Positions 35,301 through 47,981 of a DNA stretch of 64,000 bases are shown here, in pieces. Under the pieces are notes generated by a model. It had not been told where the DNA came from. It saw only the letters and a program-made list of their open reading frames with translations, and made no database searches. The DNA is from Phoma sp. XZ068 (Eukaryota > Ascomycota > Dothideomycetes > Pleosporales > Didymellaceae), in contig RBKR01000022.1 of the NCBI GenBank assembly GCA_004835665.1, positions 124,001-188,000 of the forward strand. The letters are read 5' to 3'. Both the position numbers and the translations under genes were made by a program. Numbering within the stretch: position 1 is the first letter of the stretch; the number at the start of each line of letters is the position of its first letter.

Positions 35301-36132
35301 ATAGTGTATACTTGACTATTAAGACTACACCCTTCCAGGCAAACTATAGTTTAGACCCTAGGGGGGCGGACTGGCCTAGTATAGCCCTTGGCTAGGGCGA
35401 ATCGCCCCTTGGGAGGCAGGTTGCGACTAAACTCCTAGAACTACAATAGGAATGTAAGAAGAAGATACTTGCAGCAAATGCGTATCAATAGGCATACCAA
35501 AATAAGTCAAGGTTACCTATTCCATTCACTGTAGGCAACCAAGTTATGGTTTCAAACTGACATATGCGATTGACCAGGCTAAAACGCAAACTAGATTGGA
35601 AGTATGTGGGCCTAGAGCGTATAATAGCCTAGATTAGGCCATTATCGTTCAAAGTGGACCTACCTAGACTCCAAACTGTTTATCTAGTCTTCTATGCGTT
35701 ATTATTAGAACCTTTTAACCCAAAAGGCCTACTTCCACACCCAGCAACCCCAATTCTGGACACTCTTTGCACTTATAGCAATAATGTGTAGGAAGTAGAA
35801 AAAATACTCAAATGAAAGCAAGATAAGGATAGAAATTGGCTCTATCACGTAAAATGGGCTAATTTTTCCTCTAAAGAGAACTTATAGGAGCCTAGGGTCA
35901 ATATATCCTCCAATACGCTTAAATAGTTCTAGGAAAGAGAGAAAATACTACCTAGGCAACAGAGTAAACAGCAACAACCTAAGAGGCGCCCAGGACAGCT
36001 GCCTAAGAAAAGGGAAAAATATCCCAATACTTAGGAAAATTATAGAAATCCTAAGTGTACTACTACTACTAAAGTTGAAAAAGTTACCTTTACCATTTTT
36101 CCTACTGGGTTTTAGGTGTTTAATAGCACTTG
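32380..36132 (+). pseudogene. Element C pol (PR-RT-RH-IN-chromodomain)
   Basis: Polyprotein with protease, reverse transcriptase (LFVKKKDGSLRLCMDFRGLN; FTKLDIRDAYYQI; YLDNILIFS), RNase H (FEILTDYMNLK; KINPADGLSR), integrase (CRECIPCRR; SAYHLQTDRQTERQN) and a C-terminal chromodomain. Longest uninterrupted pieces are 32,441-32,683, 32,726-33,097, 33,101-33,304 and 33,776-34,006. Order RT-RH-IN is that of Ty3/gypsy. The chromodomain suggests integration guided to H3K9-methylated chromatin, which fits its location. Confidence 0.9.
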
Positions 36133-36288
36133 ACAATAGTAGAAGGTACTAGGAGCTATAATAGCCTATAATATCACAAAATAGCATAGAAAGGCTACTA
36201 GTGTGCAATTAACAATAGTAGGAGGTGCTAGGGGCTATAATGGCCCATTACATCACAAAACAGCATAGAAAGGTCACAAGAGTAGAAT
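36131..36288 (+). repeat. 79-bp tandem duplication in element C
   Basis: Two adjacent copies (36,131-36,209 and 36,210-36,288) both containing ACAATAGTAG, AGCATAGAAAGG and a GGGCTATAATGGCCCAT-like word. The left copy has more A/T (AGGAGCTATAATAGCC) than the right (AGGGGCTATAATGGCCC). They lie between the pol end and the 3' end of the antisense gene. Confidence 0.85.
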
Positions 36289-36443
36289 TTGAATGAACCA
36301 TGACCATTGATGGCTGCTAAAGCAGCAGAAAACCAGGTATCATCCTATGTACGCCAGAAGGGGCTATATCACCCCGTTATGCACCGTTTCACCCCAGAAT
36401 CACCAAATACGCCTCAGAATGCCTTGAAACCACCCATCACCTC

Positions 36444-37416
36444 TCACAACTTGGCAGCCTCAGCTAGAAGTTCCTCACGCTCCTTGTCCTTCATGTTCAT
36501 GCGCTTAGTAATCTTGCCCTTGTTGGCAGCAGACTTGCCAGCCTTGGAGAGGCAGAGTTCCTTGATCTCACTCACAAGAATAGCAGCCCTGGCCTCAAGA
36601 TCACGCCTCTTGCTATTAACAAGGACGCCCTTGGCCTATAATAGGTTAGAATGGCCCAAAGTAGCTCAAAAGGGGGAAAACTAACCTTCTTGGCGGGAGA
36701 AGCGGCCTTAGCAGCAGCCTGCAGCTTAAGCTTGCGCTTATTACCCTCAACCTTGGCCTGCGTAGAGACCTTGTCGCGCTTTCAGCCAACAGGACGCACC
36801 TCAGTTGCAGGTTCGCCTTGAGAGGCGCGAACACCCAAGTGCAGGAAGAGGTAGTCAGCATAGGGCTTGAACTCCCTAAAGGGGTTAGTAAGAGCCAAGA
36901 ATGGTTAATAAGGGGGCGAAATGGCTCACCCCTTAATTATCTTGGTAACTTGGCGTGCATTAGAGATCAAATTGCTCCTGGCCTGGACCTTTGCGCTCTT
37001 AAGCACCCCCTTGGACTTAGGCTGGGCCTCAGTGCGCGTAGCTAAGCTAAGCGTGGCGAAGTGCTTACAAATTGTGTTGAGCTAGTCAAAGACGGCTTCA
37101 GGAGGCTGTAACAGGTCAGAACAGACTACAACAGTCAATAATAACCCACAATGAGGCTACATACCGCAAAGCAGTCTAAGTTGGTGAAGAAACACCACAT
37201 GCACTGCATGGTCTGGATGTCCTTGCCAGCATCAACCTTGTAGACCCAAGCACAGTAGAGGTGCCGATTGCTGTTGTTAACTAGGGGGAAGCAGCAGCCC
37301 AGGCAGTTAGCAAAGGAGACGCTACCCTTACTGAAGTAATCAATACAGCAGACGCAGCTAAAGGCTGTACAGCGGGAATTAGGCACCATATTGTTTGAGA
37401 CCTCTGAGTAATCCAT
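36444..37416 (-). pseudogene. Element C antisense accessory gene (four exons, two stops)
   Basis: On the strand opposite gag-pol: exons 37,416-37,165, 37,105-36,930, 36,875-36,686 and 36,635-36,444. Introns of 59, 54 and 50 nt begin GTATGT, GTGAGC and GTTAGT and end TTACAG, TTTAG and TATAG. Exons sum to 810 nt, an exact frame of 269 aa; only two stops (TAG in exon 2 of this model, TGA in exon 3) interrupt it, both explainable by C-to-T mutation. The N-terminal 84 residues are Cys-rich (RCTAFSCVCCIDYF, FANCLGCCF, QCMWCFFTNLDCFA); the rest is Lys/Ala-rich and helical, with KDKEREELLAEAAKL at the end. A further upstream exon ending at 37,641 (GTAAGT donor at 37,640) is likely. I know no named family. 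Four exons staying in phase argues that this is, or was, a real gene. Confidence 0.75.
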
Positions 37417-37930
37417 GGTCAGCAGCTAGAAGGTGCTGGTAGGCAGTGTAATGCGCAGATACAGTCAAGAACGGCGCAAAATAGTCTAAAATAACCCAGT
37501 TAGCGCTAAAATAGTCCAACAAAGCTCGAACTGGCTCCAATAAGCCCCAATAAGCCAACTTGGGCCATAATGGCTTAGAATAACCCATATTAGGGCCTAT
37601 CAGGGCTAGGATTCAAAAACAGAAAACTACAAAAACTTACCAAGTTGTGTAGTAGGAAGAAGGAGTAATGGCTAGAAATTGTGGATAGAAACCTATTAGA
37701 GGCCTATAGGCACCCTGCTGGCCAGCAGACAGAACTAGAGTGCAGGCAAACAGAATTCCAAGTGAAGGTGAAGGTGAAAGTAGAAATTTCCCTCCAGGAG
37801 CCTGAGCCCGCCTCCAACTCAAGCTGGGCCACCCGCTGCCTATCCTCCCAGTACAGGGCCACAACGGCCCACAATAGCTCAAAACGGCCACTAACATGTT
37901 CCTCTGTAGTTGCCTAGGACGTTCAACTGT

Positions 37931-37940
37931 AGAAGGGGGA
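37931..37940 (+). other. Polypurine tract of element C
   Basis: AGAAGGGGGA, three bases upstream of the 3' LTR, the expected primer site for plus-strand DNA synthesis. Confidence 0.7.
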
Positions 37941-37943
37941 TAT

Positions 37944-38176
37944 TATCAGACACATAGCTTATAGGAGTTAAATACTTGTATTACTACGCTTGGGTAGGGC
38001 GTAGTCACCAGAGTTACCTCCGTGCGGGGTAACCAGAGTATATAGAGCCTAGCTTAGCTGTTTGCTACCTTGTAGCGAACAGTCTACTGTTAATTAACCT
38101 TGTTTGGGACTATTATAGTCCTGCCTGCTTGTATTGATATTTCTCTCCCTAGTGCCCCCGGCTATTAGGCCTGACA
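37944..38176 (+). repeat. Element C 3' LTR (233 bp)
   Basis: Begins TATCAGACACAT (TG mutated to TA) and ends GGCCTGACA; followed by the ATTAT duplication. Confidence 0.95.
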
Positions 38177-40080
38177 ATTATTTACTTAAGGCCTTACTAC
38201 TTATAAAGCTTATATAGAAGGATTTACTATTTAAGTAGGAATAAGTATAAGAAGATACTTTCTAATTACTTAAATAATTCTATATTAAGCTACCTATAAT
38301 ATTTATATTTAAAAATAAAAAGCTACTTTAAATTAAGATAGATACTTTAGATTTAGTATTAGGAGCTTATACTATATAAGAATAAGATAGATATTAGTAC
38401 CTAATTACTTACTACTCTAGAAAGTTCTTAGAACTAGAAAAGTAATATAATATATATAATAAGGAATTACTAGCTATTATATTAGCCCTAGAATATTAGA
38501 GAATTTATATAGAAAGCTGCTTAGAACTTACTATTTATACTAACTATAAGAACCTAGTACACTTTACTACTACTAAAATACTTAACTAATAATAAGTATA
38601 CTAGTCTAAGCTATTAAGATAATATAAGTTTAAGATACTATATACTCTAGAAAAAGATAATAGCAGAGCTAATATACTTAGTAGATAATATAATCTAGCT
38701 AGAGAAAAGACTATTAATTAGTTTGCTATACTTAAAGTTAATAAAAATAGGTTACTAGGACTATCTTAGTAGCTTAATAATATAATATAAGTTTAATAGG
38801 AATAATATATACCTATAAAGGTACTAGAGAAATTAGAAAATAAAATTATAAGCTATTATTATAATAACCTGCTTTCTAGACACTCTAGTATAATATAAAT
38901 AATAGAACTTATTAGATAATACTATAAGTTTAGCTATATAAAAGACAAGGTTACTAAGTTTATTAAGAACTATATTAATTACTAATAGAATAAGTATAGT
39001 ATATATATAAAGTATAGAAAAATATAAGTAATAGAGCTACTAATAGTACTATAGACAAATATTATAATAGACTTTATTATATAACTACTAACCTCTAAGA
39101 ACCCTATTATAGAATATACCTATAACTTAATCTTTATTATAGTAGATAGGTTTACTAAAGTAGTAGAAATAATACTATTTTAATATAGTTATACTATAGA
39201 GTAGCTTGCATAAGTATTTCTAGATAGGATTATCTATTACTATAGTATACTAGAATTAATTATTAGTAATAGAGATAAGCTATTTATATTAAACTATTAG
39301 ACTATACTTATAGCAGCTATTAGTACTAAGAAAAAGCTATTAACTATATATTATCTATAAATAGATAGATAAATAGAAAGAATAAATTAGACTATAGAAA
39401 TATACTTAAGGATATATAGTAACTAGAAGTAAGATAACTAAGTCTTACTATTACCTATAGTATAGATTATATATAATAATAAATTATTAGAAGTAATAGG
39501 TATAATACTATTCTTTATAAATTATAGAAGATATCTAAATCTCTTTATAAGATCTCTTAATAGTAATATCTAAATAGATTTAGTAATAACCTTAGTATAA
39601 AGACTAAAGGAAGTATACTAGAAATTACTTAAAAATATTAATAAGGCTTAATAACAAGTAATTTCTTATATTAATTAGAAAAGAAAAACAGCACCTTAGC
39701 TAAAAGAGGGGGATAAAGTCTATCTTCTTATAAAAAACTTATAAATATAAAGACTAATAAAAAAACTAGATTATATTAAGGTTAGACTATTTTTTATTCC
39801 TAGGTAAATTAGCCCTATAAAATATTAACTTAAACTACTATAGGATGCTAAAATATACCCTATATTCTATATATTACTATTAGAACTAGTAGATCCTAAT
39901 ATACTAATCTAGAAGGACTTTTACAAGTAGGTTAAAGAAGAAACTAAGTAGAAAGTTAAAAAAATAATATAATATTAAAAGAAAGGATATAAGGATAAAT
40001 ACCTAGTTAAGTAGTTAGAATACTCTAACTTAGAAAATATATAGGAACTATTAATAAACCTTATAAACTACTACTAGCTA
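38177..40080 (+). pseudogene. Element B pol 3' part (RNase H, integrase, chromodomain)
   Basis: Resumes the pol frame broken at 30,771. RNase H words such as TNYKNLVHFTTTKILN near 38,540, integrase zinc finger and core to about 39,700, then a KYLVKQLEYSNLENIQE-like chromodomain near 40,000-40,060. The part around 38,740-39,840 is nearly identical to 62,880-63,980 of element F. Confidence 0.75.
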
Positions 40081-40560
40081 TTATACTAGTATTAGAGGTA
40101 TTAGAGTCTAAAAAGAGAGAATATATTGCCTAGTCTAGTATAAGTAAACTAGGTATTAACCTATTTTTAAGTATAGTAATATTATTAAGTAATAACTCTT
40201 ATTGCTCTAAGTGCTCTATATCCTTAATAAACTAAGTACTTATATTAAACTATTATTATTTATAATACTTTAGGAATTTCTTTTATTTATATACTCTATT
40301 TAATTTAGTATAGGTAGCTTATAGAGTAGCTATTATAGCTTCCTTAGCTTTAGCAGCCTTATCTTCTATTTTTTCTAAATATAATATCTTATTATTAATT
40401 TTAGAAAAATTAGGAATAGGTAGATCTATAGGCTTGTACTTTTTTATTCTATTATATTTATAATTTCTATACTTCTTATATAATAAAGATATCTTATAAG
40501 GTAAGTTCTTTTTTATATAATACTTATAGGCAACTATAGCAAGGTATCTAATATTATTAA
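40070..40560 (-). pseudogene. Element B antisense accessory ORF
   Basis: Read on the - strand, the region gives a long nearly open frame: RYLAIVAYKYYIKKNLPYK, then NNKILYLEKIEDKAAKAKE and QFIKDIEHLEQ, broken only by TAA/TAG where Gln fits. The head is Tyr-rich in a spacing that suggests former Cys codons; the tail is Lys/Glu/Ala-rich and helical. It converges with the end of pol and lies just before the 3' LTR. Same plan as the antisense ORFs of A, C and E, with no sequence match that I can see by eye. Confidence 0.5.
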
Positions 40561-40648
40561 TTTAGGTTCCTATTATATATTAAGCCTAGGTACTTTAGAA
40601 AACTATTTACTAGTTTATAAGAATATAAACTATAAAGAAGAAGAATAG

Positions 40649-41132
40649 TATTATAATCTTAAAGAAGAAGGTATAGTATAATAAAGTTATAGTTATAGAT
40701 TAATAGTGTAGGGCTAGGAATACTATATAATATCCTATAATTCTATAGGAATAAACTATACTAAGAGTATAAGATAGTATAAGATACTATATATATATCC
40801 TATAGAAAACTATAAACTACTTATAGAAACTATAGGGCCTCCTATAGAACTTTATAGGATATTATAAGAAATATAGGATACTTTTTAGTATATAGTAAGT
40901 AAGAACACTACCCTTATAGTATTGTATTTAACCTTATTAATTAACTATATTATTAGAACTTAACCTAACTCTTAAGCTAGATAGATTAACTATCTATACT
41001 ACTTATTATTAACCTTATAGTTATTATAGTGTTTTACTAGGTATCTATACTAACCTCTTTTATACTAGTACTTATCCTAGAGAACTAATATTAGAAGTAT
41101 TTATAAGCTTTACTTAGTTTATAACTTTAATA
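40649..41132 (+). repeat. LTR with a third U3 type and X-type U5 (484 bp)
   Basis: Begins TATTATAATC and ends AACTTTAATA. From about 40,905 (AAGAACACTACCC) to the end it matches the LTR at 19,896; before that it matches no other LTR in the window. Confidence 0.7.
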
Positions 41133-44100
41133 TATAGCTATAGATAAATACTTCTAGATACTATTCTTAGGATAGTATATTTAACTTAATAATCTACTAT
41201 ATATTATATTCTTATTAACCTCTAATAATAGCTAGCTATTATTCTATACTCTTAAGTAACCTATTTATATATTAGAGTTTACTCTAGTATACCCTTTAAT
41301 AATAGTAAGCTATTATTCTATACCTTCTAGTAACCTATTCTACCTTTACCTATACCTATCTCTAAGAACTAATAGAATAATATATTATAAGCTTTACTTA
41401 GGTATAACTTTAATATATATCTATTTTAAGAGCCTAGAGTATAAGCTATACCTAATATTCTTTTAGTATATCTAACTAGTATTATATAATAAATATTATA
41501 AGGCTTAGTATAGTATTATAGTATTATAGTATTATTTTTATTAGAGACTAGTGCCTACGTAAGGGAGCTATATAAAATAAGTATAGCCTATAATCTATAG
41601 AAAAGATAAGTATTATTCTTATAATCTACCTATAGCTATTCTTATACTATCCTATCTAGTATAAAGTAAATACTATTACCTATAGTTAGAACCTTATATA
41701 ATAATACTTCTCTCTTAATAGTTTAAAGATAGCTCTAACTATATATATAAATAGCTAGAGGGTACTAGCCTTCTATAGTAGTAATAATCTTCTAGTAAAT
41801 ATAAGAGATATAACTTTAATACTAGATAAGTATATCTAAGCTACTAAAGCTAGATATAATAAACTTTAGAGACTATAATACCTATATACTTTTAAAGTAG
41901 AAATTAAATACCTAGAGAGCTAGTAAGAGAATACTAGTCTAGGTATAGTAAGATTAGTAGTTAAAAGCACCTCTAAGCCTAAGGGTAAAGCTATATATAA
42001 GAAGAGTATATTTCTAATACTTACTATACTATACCTAAAGTATATAATTAGGCTAAAAAACCTAGCTAAATATAAAAGAAGAAACTTTAAAGAATATTAT
42101 AAGTTCTTCTACTTCTATAAGCTAGTATTCTAGCTTATACTCTATAAGTTCTACTATAATAAGGGTAAAGTCCTCTAGGCTATATAATACTTTATAGAGG
42201 ACCTAAGAGAATTATAGTACTTATACTATAAGTATATATTTAAACTCTATAAGAAAATACTAATATAGAAATACTTTAAGACTTATATACTAAATCTACT
42301 TTCTAATTTAATTAACTACTTTCTAGAAGTAGCTATAGTATATACTTAGGCTATATAGTAAAAGAACTAATTAGTTTATTTATTTATAACTTACCTTAAT
42401 ATTCTAGAAGATTAACTTATACTATATACTAAATAATAGTAAGTTTAATACCTATTCTCTAAGCTTAGACTAGAGATATAATAGGTAATAACTAACTACT
42501 ACTAGGTATTAGCTATAAGAGAGAACCTAGTTATATTAGGCTCTATACTTAAGTAGAACCTATACTAACCTACTCTAGTATATAACTTTTAGGTATATAG
42601 TAAAGATAAGAGTAAACTATAAAAATAAGATATAAGAGATAAAGCTATATCTCTTCTATATAAAGCACTATATAATAAAAGTAGTATTACCTACTTTAAG
42701 TTTAAAAAAACTAGTTACTATACTAATAAGTATAGAAGTAGTAACCTAAACTAAATTCTAGTCTATATCTATTAAATAGAAAAAGGCTAGGCCTTACTAA
42801 TATTCTAGAAATAGTAAAGTATAACTAGATTTATATTTTACTAGGAATAAAGTATATATATAATATAAGTAGAGATATATTAACTAAAAAGTAGTTATAA
42901 GTTATCTTAGACCCTTAGGTAGATATTAGCCTAATTTATTAATATATAGTAGTAGAAATAAACCTATAGCTAATTAAAGGAGTAGAGCTTCTCTAGTTAG
43001 AGTAGCTAGAAGCCTAGTATTAAAGTACCTATACTATATATATACTTTAGGTATACCTAATAGATAATATATAAGTAGAATACTAAGTCTAAGCTACTAT
43101 CTATAGTATTAATAAAGAAGGAATACTTCTACTACTAGGAAATTCTTTCCTTTAATAGGAATATATCTATCTAGACTATAGTTTATAAATATAGTACTAG
43201 AGATATATAATAGTAAATATCTAGCTTACTACTATTAAGAAACTAAAAAAGGAGATTAAATAACCTAACTCTAAATTCTTTCTTTTAGGTATTATATAGT
43301 CTAGTAATATAGAATTAGAGTATAAGGTATATATATATATATAGTATATATAGTATAAGAAGTATATATCTCTAATATATTAGAAAAATATACTAGTATC
43401 TTTAATAAAGGGGTAGCTACTACTTTACTAAACTTTAAGCTATTAAATTATAAAATCTCTTTTATAAAAGAAAAAGAGCTACTATATAAACTACTCTATA
43501 ACCTCTCTTTATATAAGCTTTAGGTACTCTAAGAATATCTAGAAGAGGTTTTATAAAATAGCTAGATCTAGTATATTACTAGCTCTATAGAAGCTTCTAT
43601 CTTATTTATCTCTAAAAAGAATAGAATACTCTACTTTTATATAAATTACTAAGAGTTAAATTCTATTATAGTAAAAGATTATTACTTACTCTCTCTAATT
43701 AGAGAGATACTAAACTACCTATTAGGTATATACTACTATATAACTCTAGACTTTTAAAATACCTACTATAAATTATAAATTAAGGTAGAGAATAAGTAGA
43801 AGACTACCTTTAGAACTAGATATAGCTATTTTAAGTACCTAGTAATACTATTTAGGCTAATAAATACCTCTATAAGCTTCTAGGCCTATATTAATAAGGC
43901 CCTTATAGAATATCTAGATTATATCTATATAGTCTACCTAGATAATATTCTTATCTATACTAGTAGTAAGGATATTAAGTCCTACTAGTATACTATATAT
44001 ACTATACTTTAGTTACTATAAAAGGTAGAACTATTTATTAACCTATAGAAATATATATTTATATTTAATAGTATATACTTTCTAGGCTTTATTATTAGAA

Positions 44101-47100
44101 TATATAGTATATATACTAATCCTACTTAGGTAAGCACTATTATTAAGTAGCTATAACTAACTAATATAAAGAAACTATAATTCTTTTTAGAATTTACTTA
44201 CTTCTACTAATATTTTATTAAAAGATATATAAGAAAAACTACTTCTCTTACTTAATTACTAAAGAAAAACTAAGACTTTAACTAGAATACTACTACTAAT
44301 AAGGCCTTTAAAGAGCTAAAAGTATACTTTCTAGAGGTACCTATCTTATATTATTATAACCTTACTCTACTTATTTATATAAAGATAAATATATTTATAT
44401 TTATAATAATAGGGATTCTTTTCTAGCTCTTTAAAGATAATAAGTAGTACTTAATTACTTTTATTTTAAGAAAGCTATAAACTACTAAATTAAACTATAA
44501 AGTCTATAACTTAGAGCTTCTAGCTATTATATATAGCTTTAAGAAGTAGAGATATTACCTTAAAGGTATATAGTATACTATTTAGGTACTAATAGATTAT
44601 AATAACTTATATAGTATATATACTATATAGTAGCTTAGCCTATAGTAAGTATAATAGGCTATATATTTAGTAGCCCTTAATTTTAAGGTAGAATATTACT
44701 TAGAAAAAATAAACTCTATAAATAGACTTTTATAAAGAGTAGATTATATATAAAATATACTACTACTAACCTAACTATTACCTACTCTATAGAATAAATT
44801 ATTAGTAAGAGATATAGCTAGTAGAGTAAGTAGATCTATAAATAAGCCTAGCTTATTAAGTATATATAAGATATATATTACTAGTATTTATAAAACTAGT
44901 TAGGTCCCTACTACTAGCGCTATAGAATATATACTATATATACTATACTTACTAGCTAGAGTACTAGTTAGTAGTAAACCTATAATAGTAGAGTATTAAT
45001 TACTTATTAAAACCTTATATAAGCTATAGTAGAGAGATACCTTTACCTAAGAGTAAATTATAAGTTTAATAAATAAGAAGAGTACTTAAAACTATAGAAA
45101 AGTATATATATAGTGCCTTAATAAAAGAGAAGTTCTAAAATATAATAGTAAAATATATATTCTAAATAGACTAGCTATTAGGTAAGAAATTTTATTCTAG
45201 AACTATAATATATATAGTACTTAGCTAAAAGTCTATTTACCTAAAATATATAGGCTATAACTACCCTATAATTCTTAAGAATAGTACCTTCTTTAATACT
45301 ATACTACTCTATTAAAATAAGGTCTTTTAGTACTAAAATTTTAGGTAATTAGATATATAGAGGTAAGCTATTAGAAGCCTAGTATATATATTACTTAGCC
45401 TAGGTTAATACTAGTGTGTTATTATATAAAGTTGCTATTATACTTTCTTATACCTAATACTATATATAGAAAACAGTCTCTTAATAGAAAGCTACCTCTA
45501 GTATTATATTATAAGCTAGGATAGGCTAGCCTACTATTTTAACTAGTAGAGATTATTATTAACTATAGTAGATTACTTAAAAAAAACCTATAAATAGAGT
45601 ACTATAAGCTTATAGAAAAGGCTAGCCTATAGAATATTAGAGTTACTTACCTCTAGATATTATAGTAGACTATTTAATAAGTAATAGCTAATAAGGGTCT
45701 CTATAAGTTTAGAGTAAAGTATAGACTAAAAATTAGTAGGTAGATAGCTAAACTCTATCTAGCTATTACTTATATATAGTAGAGCTTTAACTAGAATTAC
45801 TAAGTCTTTAGGTTTAGTAATAAGTATAGTATTACTTATAGATCTAGCTATAATACTACCTAGGTATAGTAATTACCTAATAAGAAATAGTCTTATAAGA
45901 TAGTAGAGGAGGTTACTACTACTTACTAACCTACTTATATAGTATAGGTGTTAATATTAATAATACTAGAAGGCTAAGTTTAGTATAGTCTACTTATAGT
46001 AATAACTAGAGACAAGGCAGCTTTATATTATAGGTATACTACTTAAAGCTATATATAGGTATTAGAAGAAGAGCTTATACTCTACTATAGGCTAGGTAAG
46101 TAGTTTATATAGGATAATATATATATCTATACTATATATACCTATAGAGAGTAGTTAGAGGTTTATAGCATAGCTACTATTAACTAGCCTTTATATTCTC
46201 TAGACCTTAACTTTATTAAGTACCTCTAGTAGGTACTTAAAAAGAAGCTCTATAAGCTCTATTCTAAGTTTAACTATATAAAAGACTTTTAAGAAAAGTA
46301 GAAGGTATTTAAATTAGAGTTATATAAGGTATAGGCTACTATACCTAACTTACTTATTTACTAGCTTATTAGGTTAATACTATAATACCTAGATACTATA
46401 AGACAGGTAAGAGGTTATTAGACTAAATATTAAGTATATTATAATTAATTTAATACTTAAATTATCTAAATTAGTCTATATTATATAGAGTAATACTACT
46501 TTAAAGTTAAGATTATAATATTAGTATAGTAGCTTATATACTTATATAAATAGACTTTTAGCACCTAACTATATATAGTAGGCTACTTTAGTATATATAG
46601 AATACTTAAGCTAATTAAGAGGACTTACTACTAGCCTTTACTTAGCTAAAATATTTAAGATTATATAAGAACTTATACTATTTACTAAAGAAGTAAAGCT
46701 CTAAGGTATAGTAAATATAGAAAGCTATTACCTCTATCTATACTAGAGAAAATCTTTAAAAAGATTATACTAGACTTTATTACTAGCTTACTACTAGCTA
46801 AAGATTTTTTAGGTTATATATTTAATATAATTCTTATAATTATATACTACTGCTCTAAGATAGCTATCTATATACCTACTTTAAAGATATAAGATATAAA
46901 GTAATTTGTAAAAGCTTACTTTATAAATATTATACTAAGGTTTAAGATATAAAAGAGTATTATCTTTAATAGAGAAAGTATCTTTACCTTAGAATTTTAA
47001 ATAAAGATTTACTACTAACTATAGGTAAAGTATAGGCTAAGTATAGCCTTCTATCTTTAAATAGATAGGTAAACTAAATAATAGAATTAGACTCTTAAAT

Positions 47101-47981
47101 AGTACTTCTAAATATTTATATTAACTCTCTAGAATAATTAGGTATAACTTTTATCTACTATATAGTTTACTTATAATAATATAGTATATAAATCTACTAA
47201 GATAACTCTATTCTATACTATATATAGTAAGTATTTTTTACTTATAGAGCCTTCTAAGGATAGTAGGCTAGAAGAGGAGATACTAAATATAGTTAAAAGA
47301 GTAAAATATATATATAGTATAAGAGAGATGCTAGTATAATACCTAAAGAAAGTATATAAATACTAAAGCTAGTATTATAATAAAAAGTATAAGAATAAAA
47401 CTTTCTACCTAAAGAACTTAGTACTACTTAGTACTAAGTATATTAGCTTAGTATAATAACTAAGTAGAAAACTCTCTAGTAAGTTTATTAGCCTATTTAG
47501 AGTATAATATATAATTAGAAAGTAGGTATACTACTTGCTTCTACTACCCTTATATTATATATATAATATATTCTATATTTTACTACTAGAATACTAGAAG
47601 CCTAGAGTAATAGAAGAGGATAATACCTACCTACTTAAAGTAATACCTAAAGAGAATAAAGGTTAGAAGGTAGAAAGAATCCTAGAAAAATAAATAAGAA
47701 AAAGCTAACTATAATACTTACTCTAATAGAAGGGGTATAATAAGTTCTAAAATACCTAGACTCTAGCCTTAGACTTTAAGAATATAGATAATATAGTTTA
47801 AGAGTATAAATCTAGGTTAAGATCTTTATATATTAGAATAAAATTAATAGTATAAGGAATATATCTAGAATATAACTAAAGACTAATTCTATTCTAGCTT
47901 TAGGCCTATAAATATTCTATAATATAAAACCTAAAATTTAGACTATATACTACTAGCACTCTATATATAATAAGATACCTC
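41133..47981 (+). mobile_element. Gypsy element D, heavily mutated, LTRs not found
   Basis: A different gypsy lineage on the + strand. Gag-like helical region about 41,800-42,750; protease-like (LLLLGNSFL) near 43,130; reverse transcriptase about 43,560-44,250 (FISKKNRILYFYINY; YLDNILIYTSS near 43,940); RNase H about 44,300-44,620; an unassigned block about 44,800-46,550; integrase about 46,550-47,300 (core IDRQTKQQNQTL, reading stops as Gln); C-terminal region to about 47,800. No LTR pair is visible: the right end is cut at 47,982 by element E, and 41,133-41,560 may be a degraded LTR or leader. Confidence 0.7.

Larger units (their letters stand above)
30772..38176 (+). mobile_element. Gypsy element C (chromovirus), lightly mutated full-length copy
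   Basis: 7,405 bp with 233-bp LTRs and a perfect 5-bp duplication ATTAT (30,767-30,771 and 38,177-38,181). Gag about 31,190-32,300 with an intact knuckle CYRCGEVGHIRPKC near 32,190; protease about 32,380-32,680 (ALVDRGSQLNLLSA); reverse transcriptase about 33,000-33,560 with YLDNILIFS at 33,461 (YLDD with the second Asp lost); RNase H about 33,880-34,310; integrase about 34,640-35,500 with an HHCC zinc finger; chromodomain about 35,800-35,930 (WLYHVKWANFSSKEN). Pol frames end near 36,130. In-frame stops are nearly all TAG in place of CAG. A 79-bp duplication and a spliced antisense gene follow. A purine tract AGAAGGGGGA lies just before the 3' LTR. It is inserted in element B pol. Confidence 0.93.
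19896..41132 (+). mobile_element. Gypsy element B (chromovirus-like), nested and heavily mutated
   Basis: LTR-like ends 19,896-20,396 and 40,649-41,132. The interior is split by element A (20,632-27,628) and element C (30,772-38,176). Segments in order: gag 20,397-20,631 plus 27,629 to about 28,400 with a ruined zinc knuckle at 28,301-28,342; protease about 29,360-29,700; reverse transcriptase about 30,100-30,771; RNase H about 38,300-38,600; integrase about 38,850-39,700; chromodomain about 39,960-40,070; an antisense accessory ORF about 40,070-40,560. Removing A and C restores continuous gag and pol. The two end LTRs share R-U5 but not U3, and their flanks (ATAAC, TATAG) do not match, so the two ends may come from different copies. 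Confidence 0.8.
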
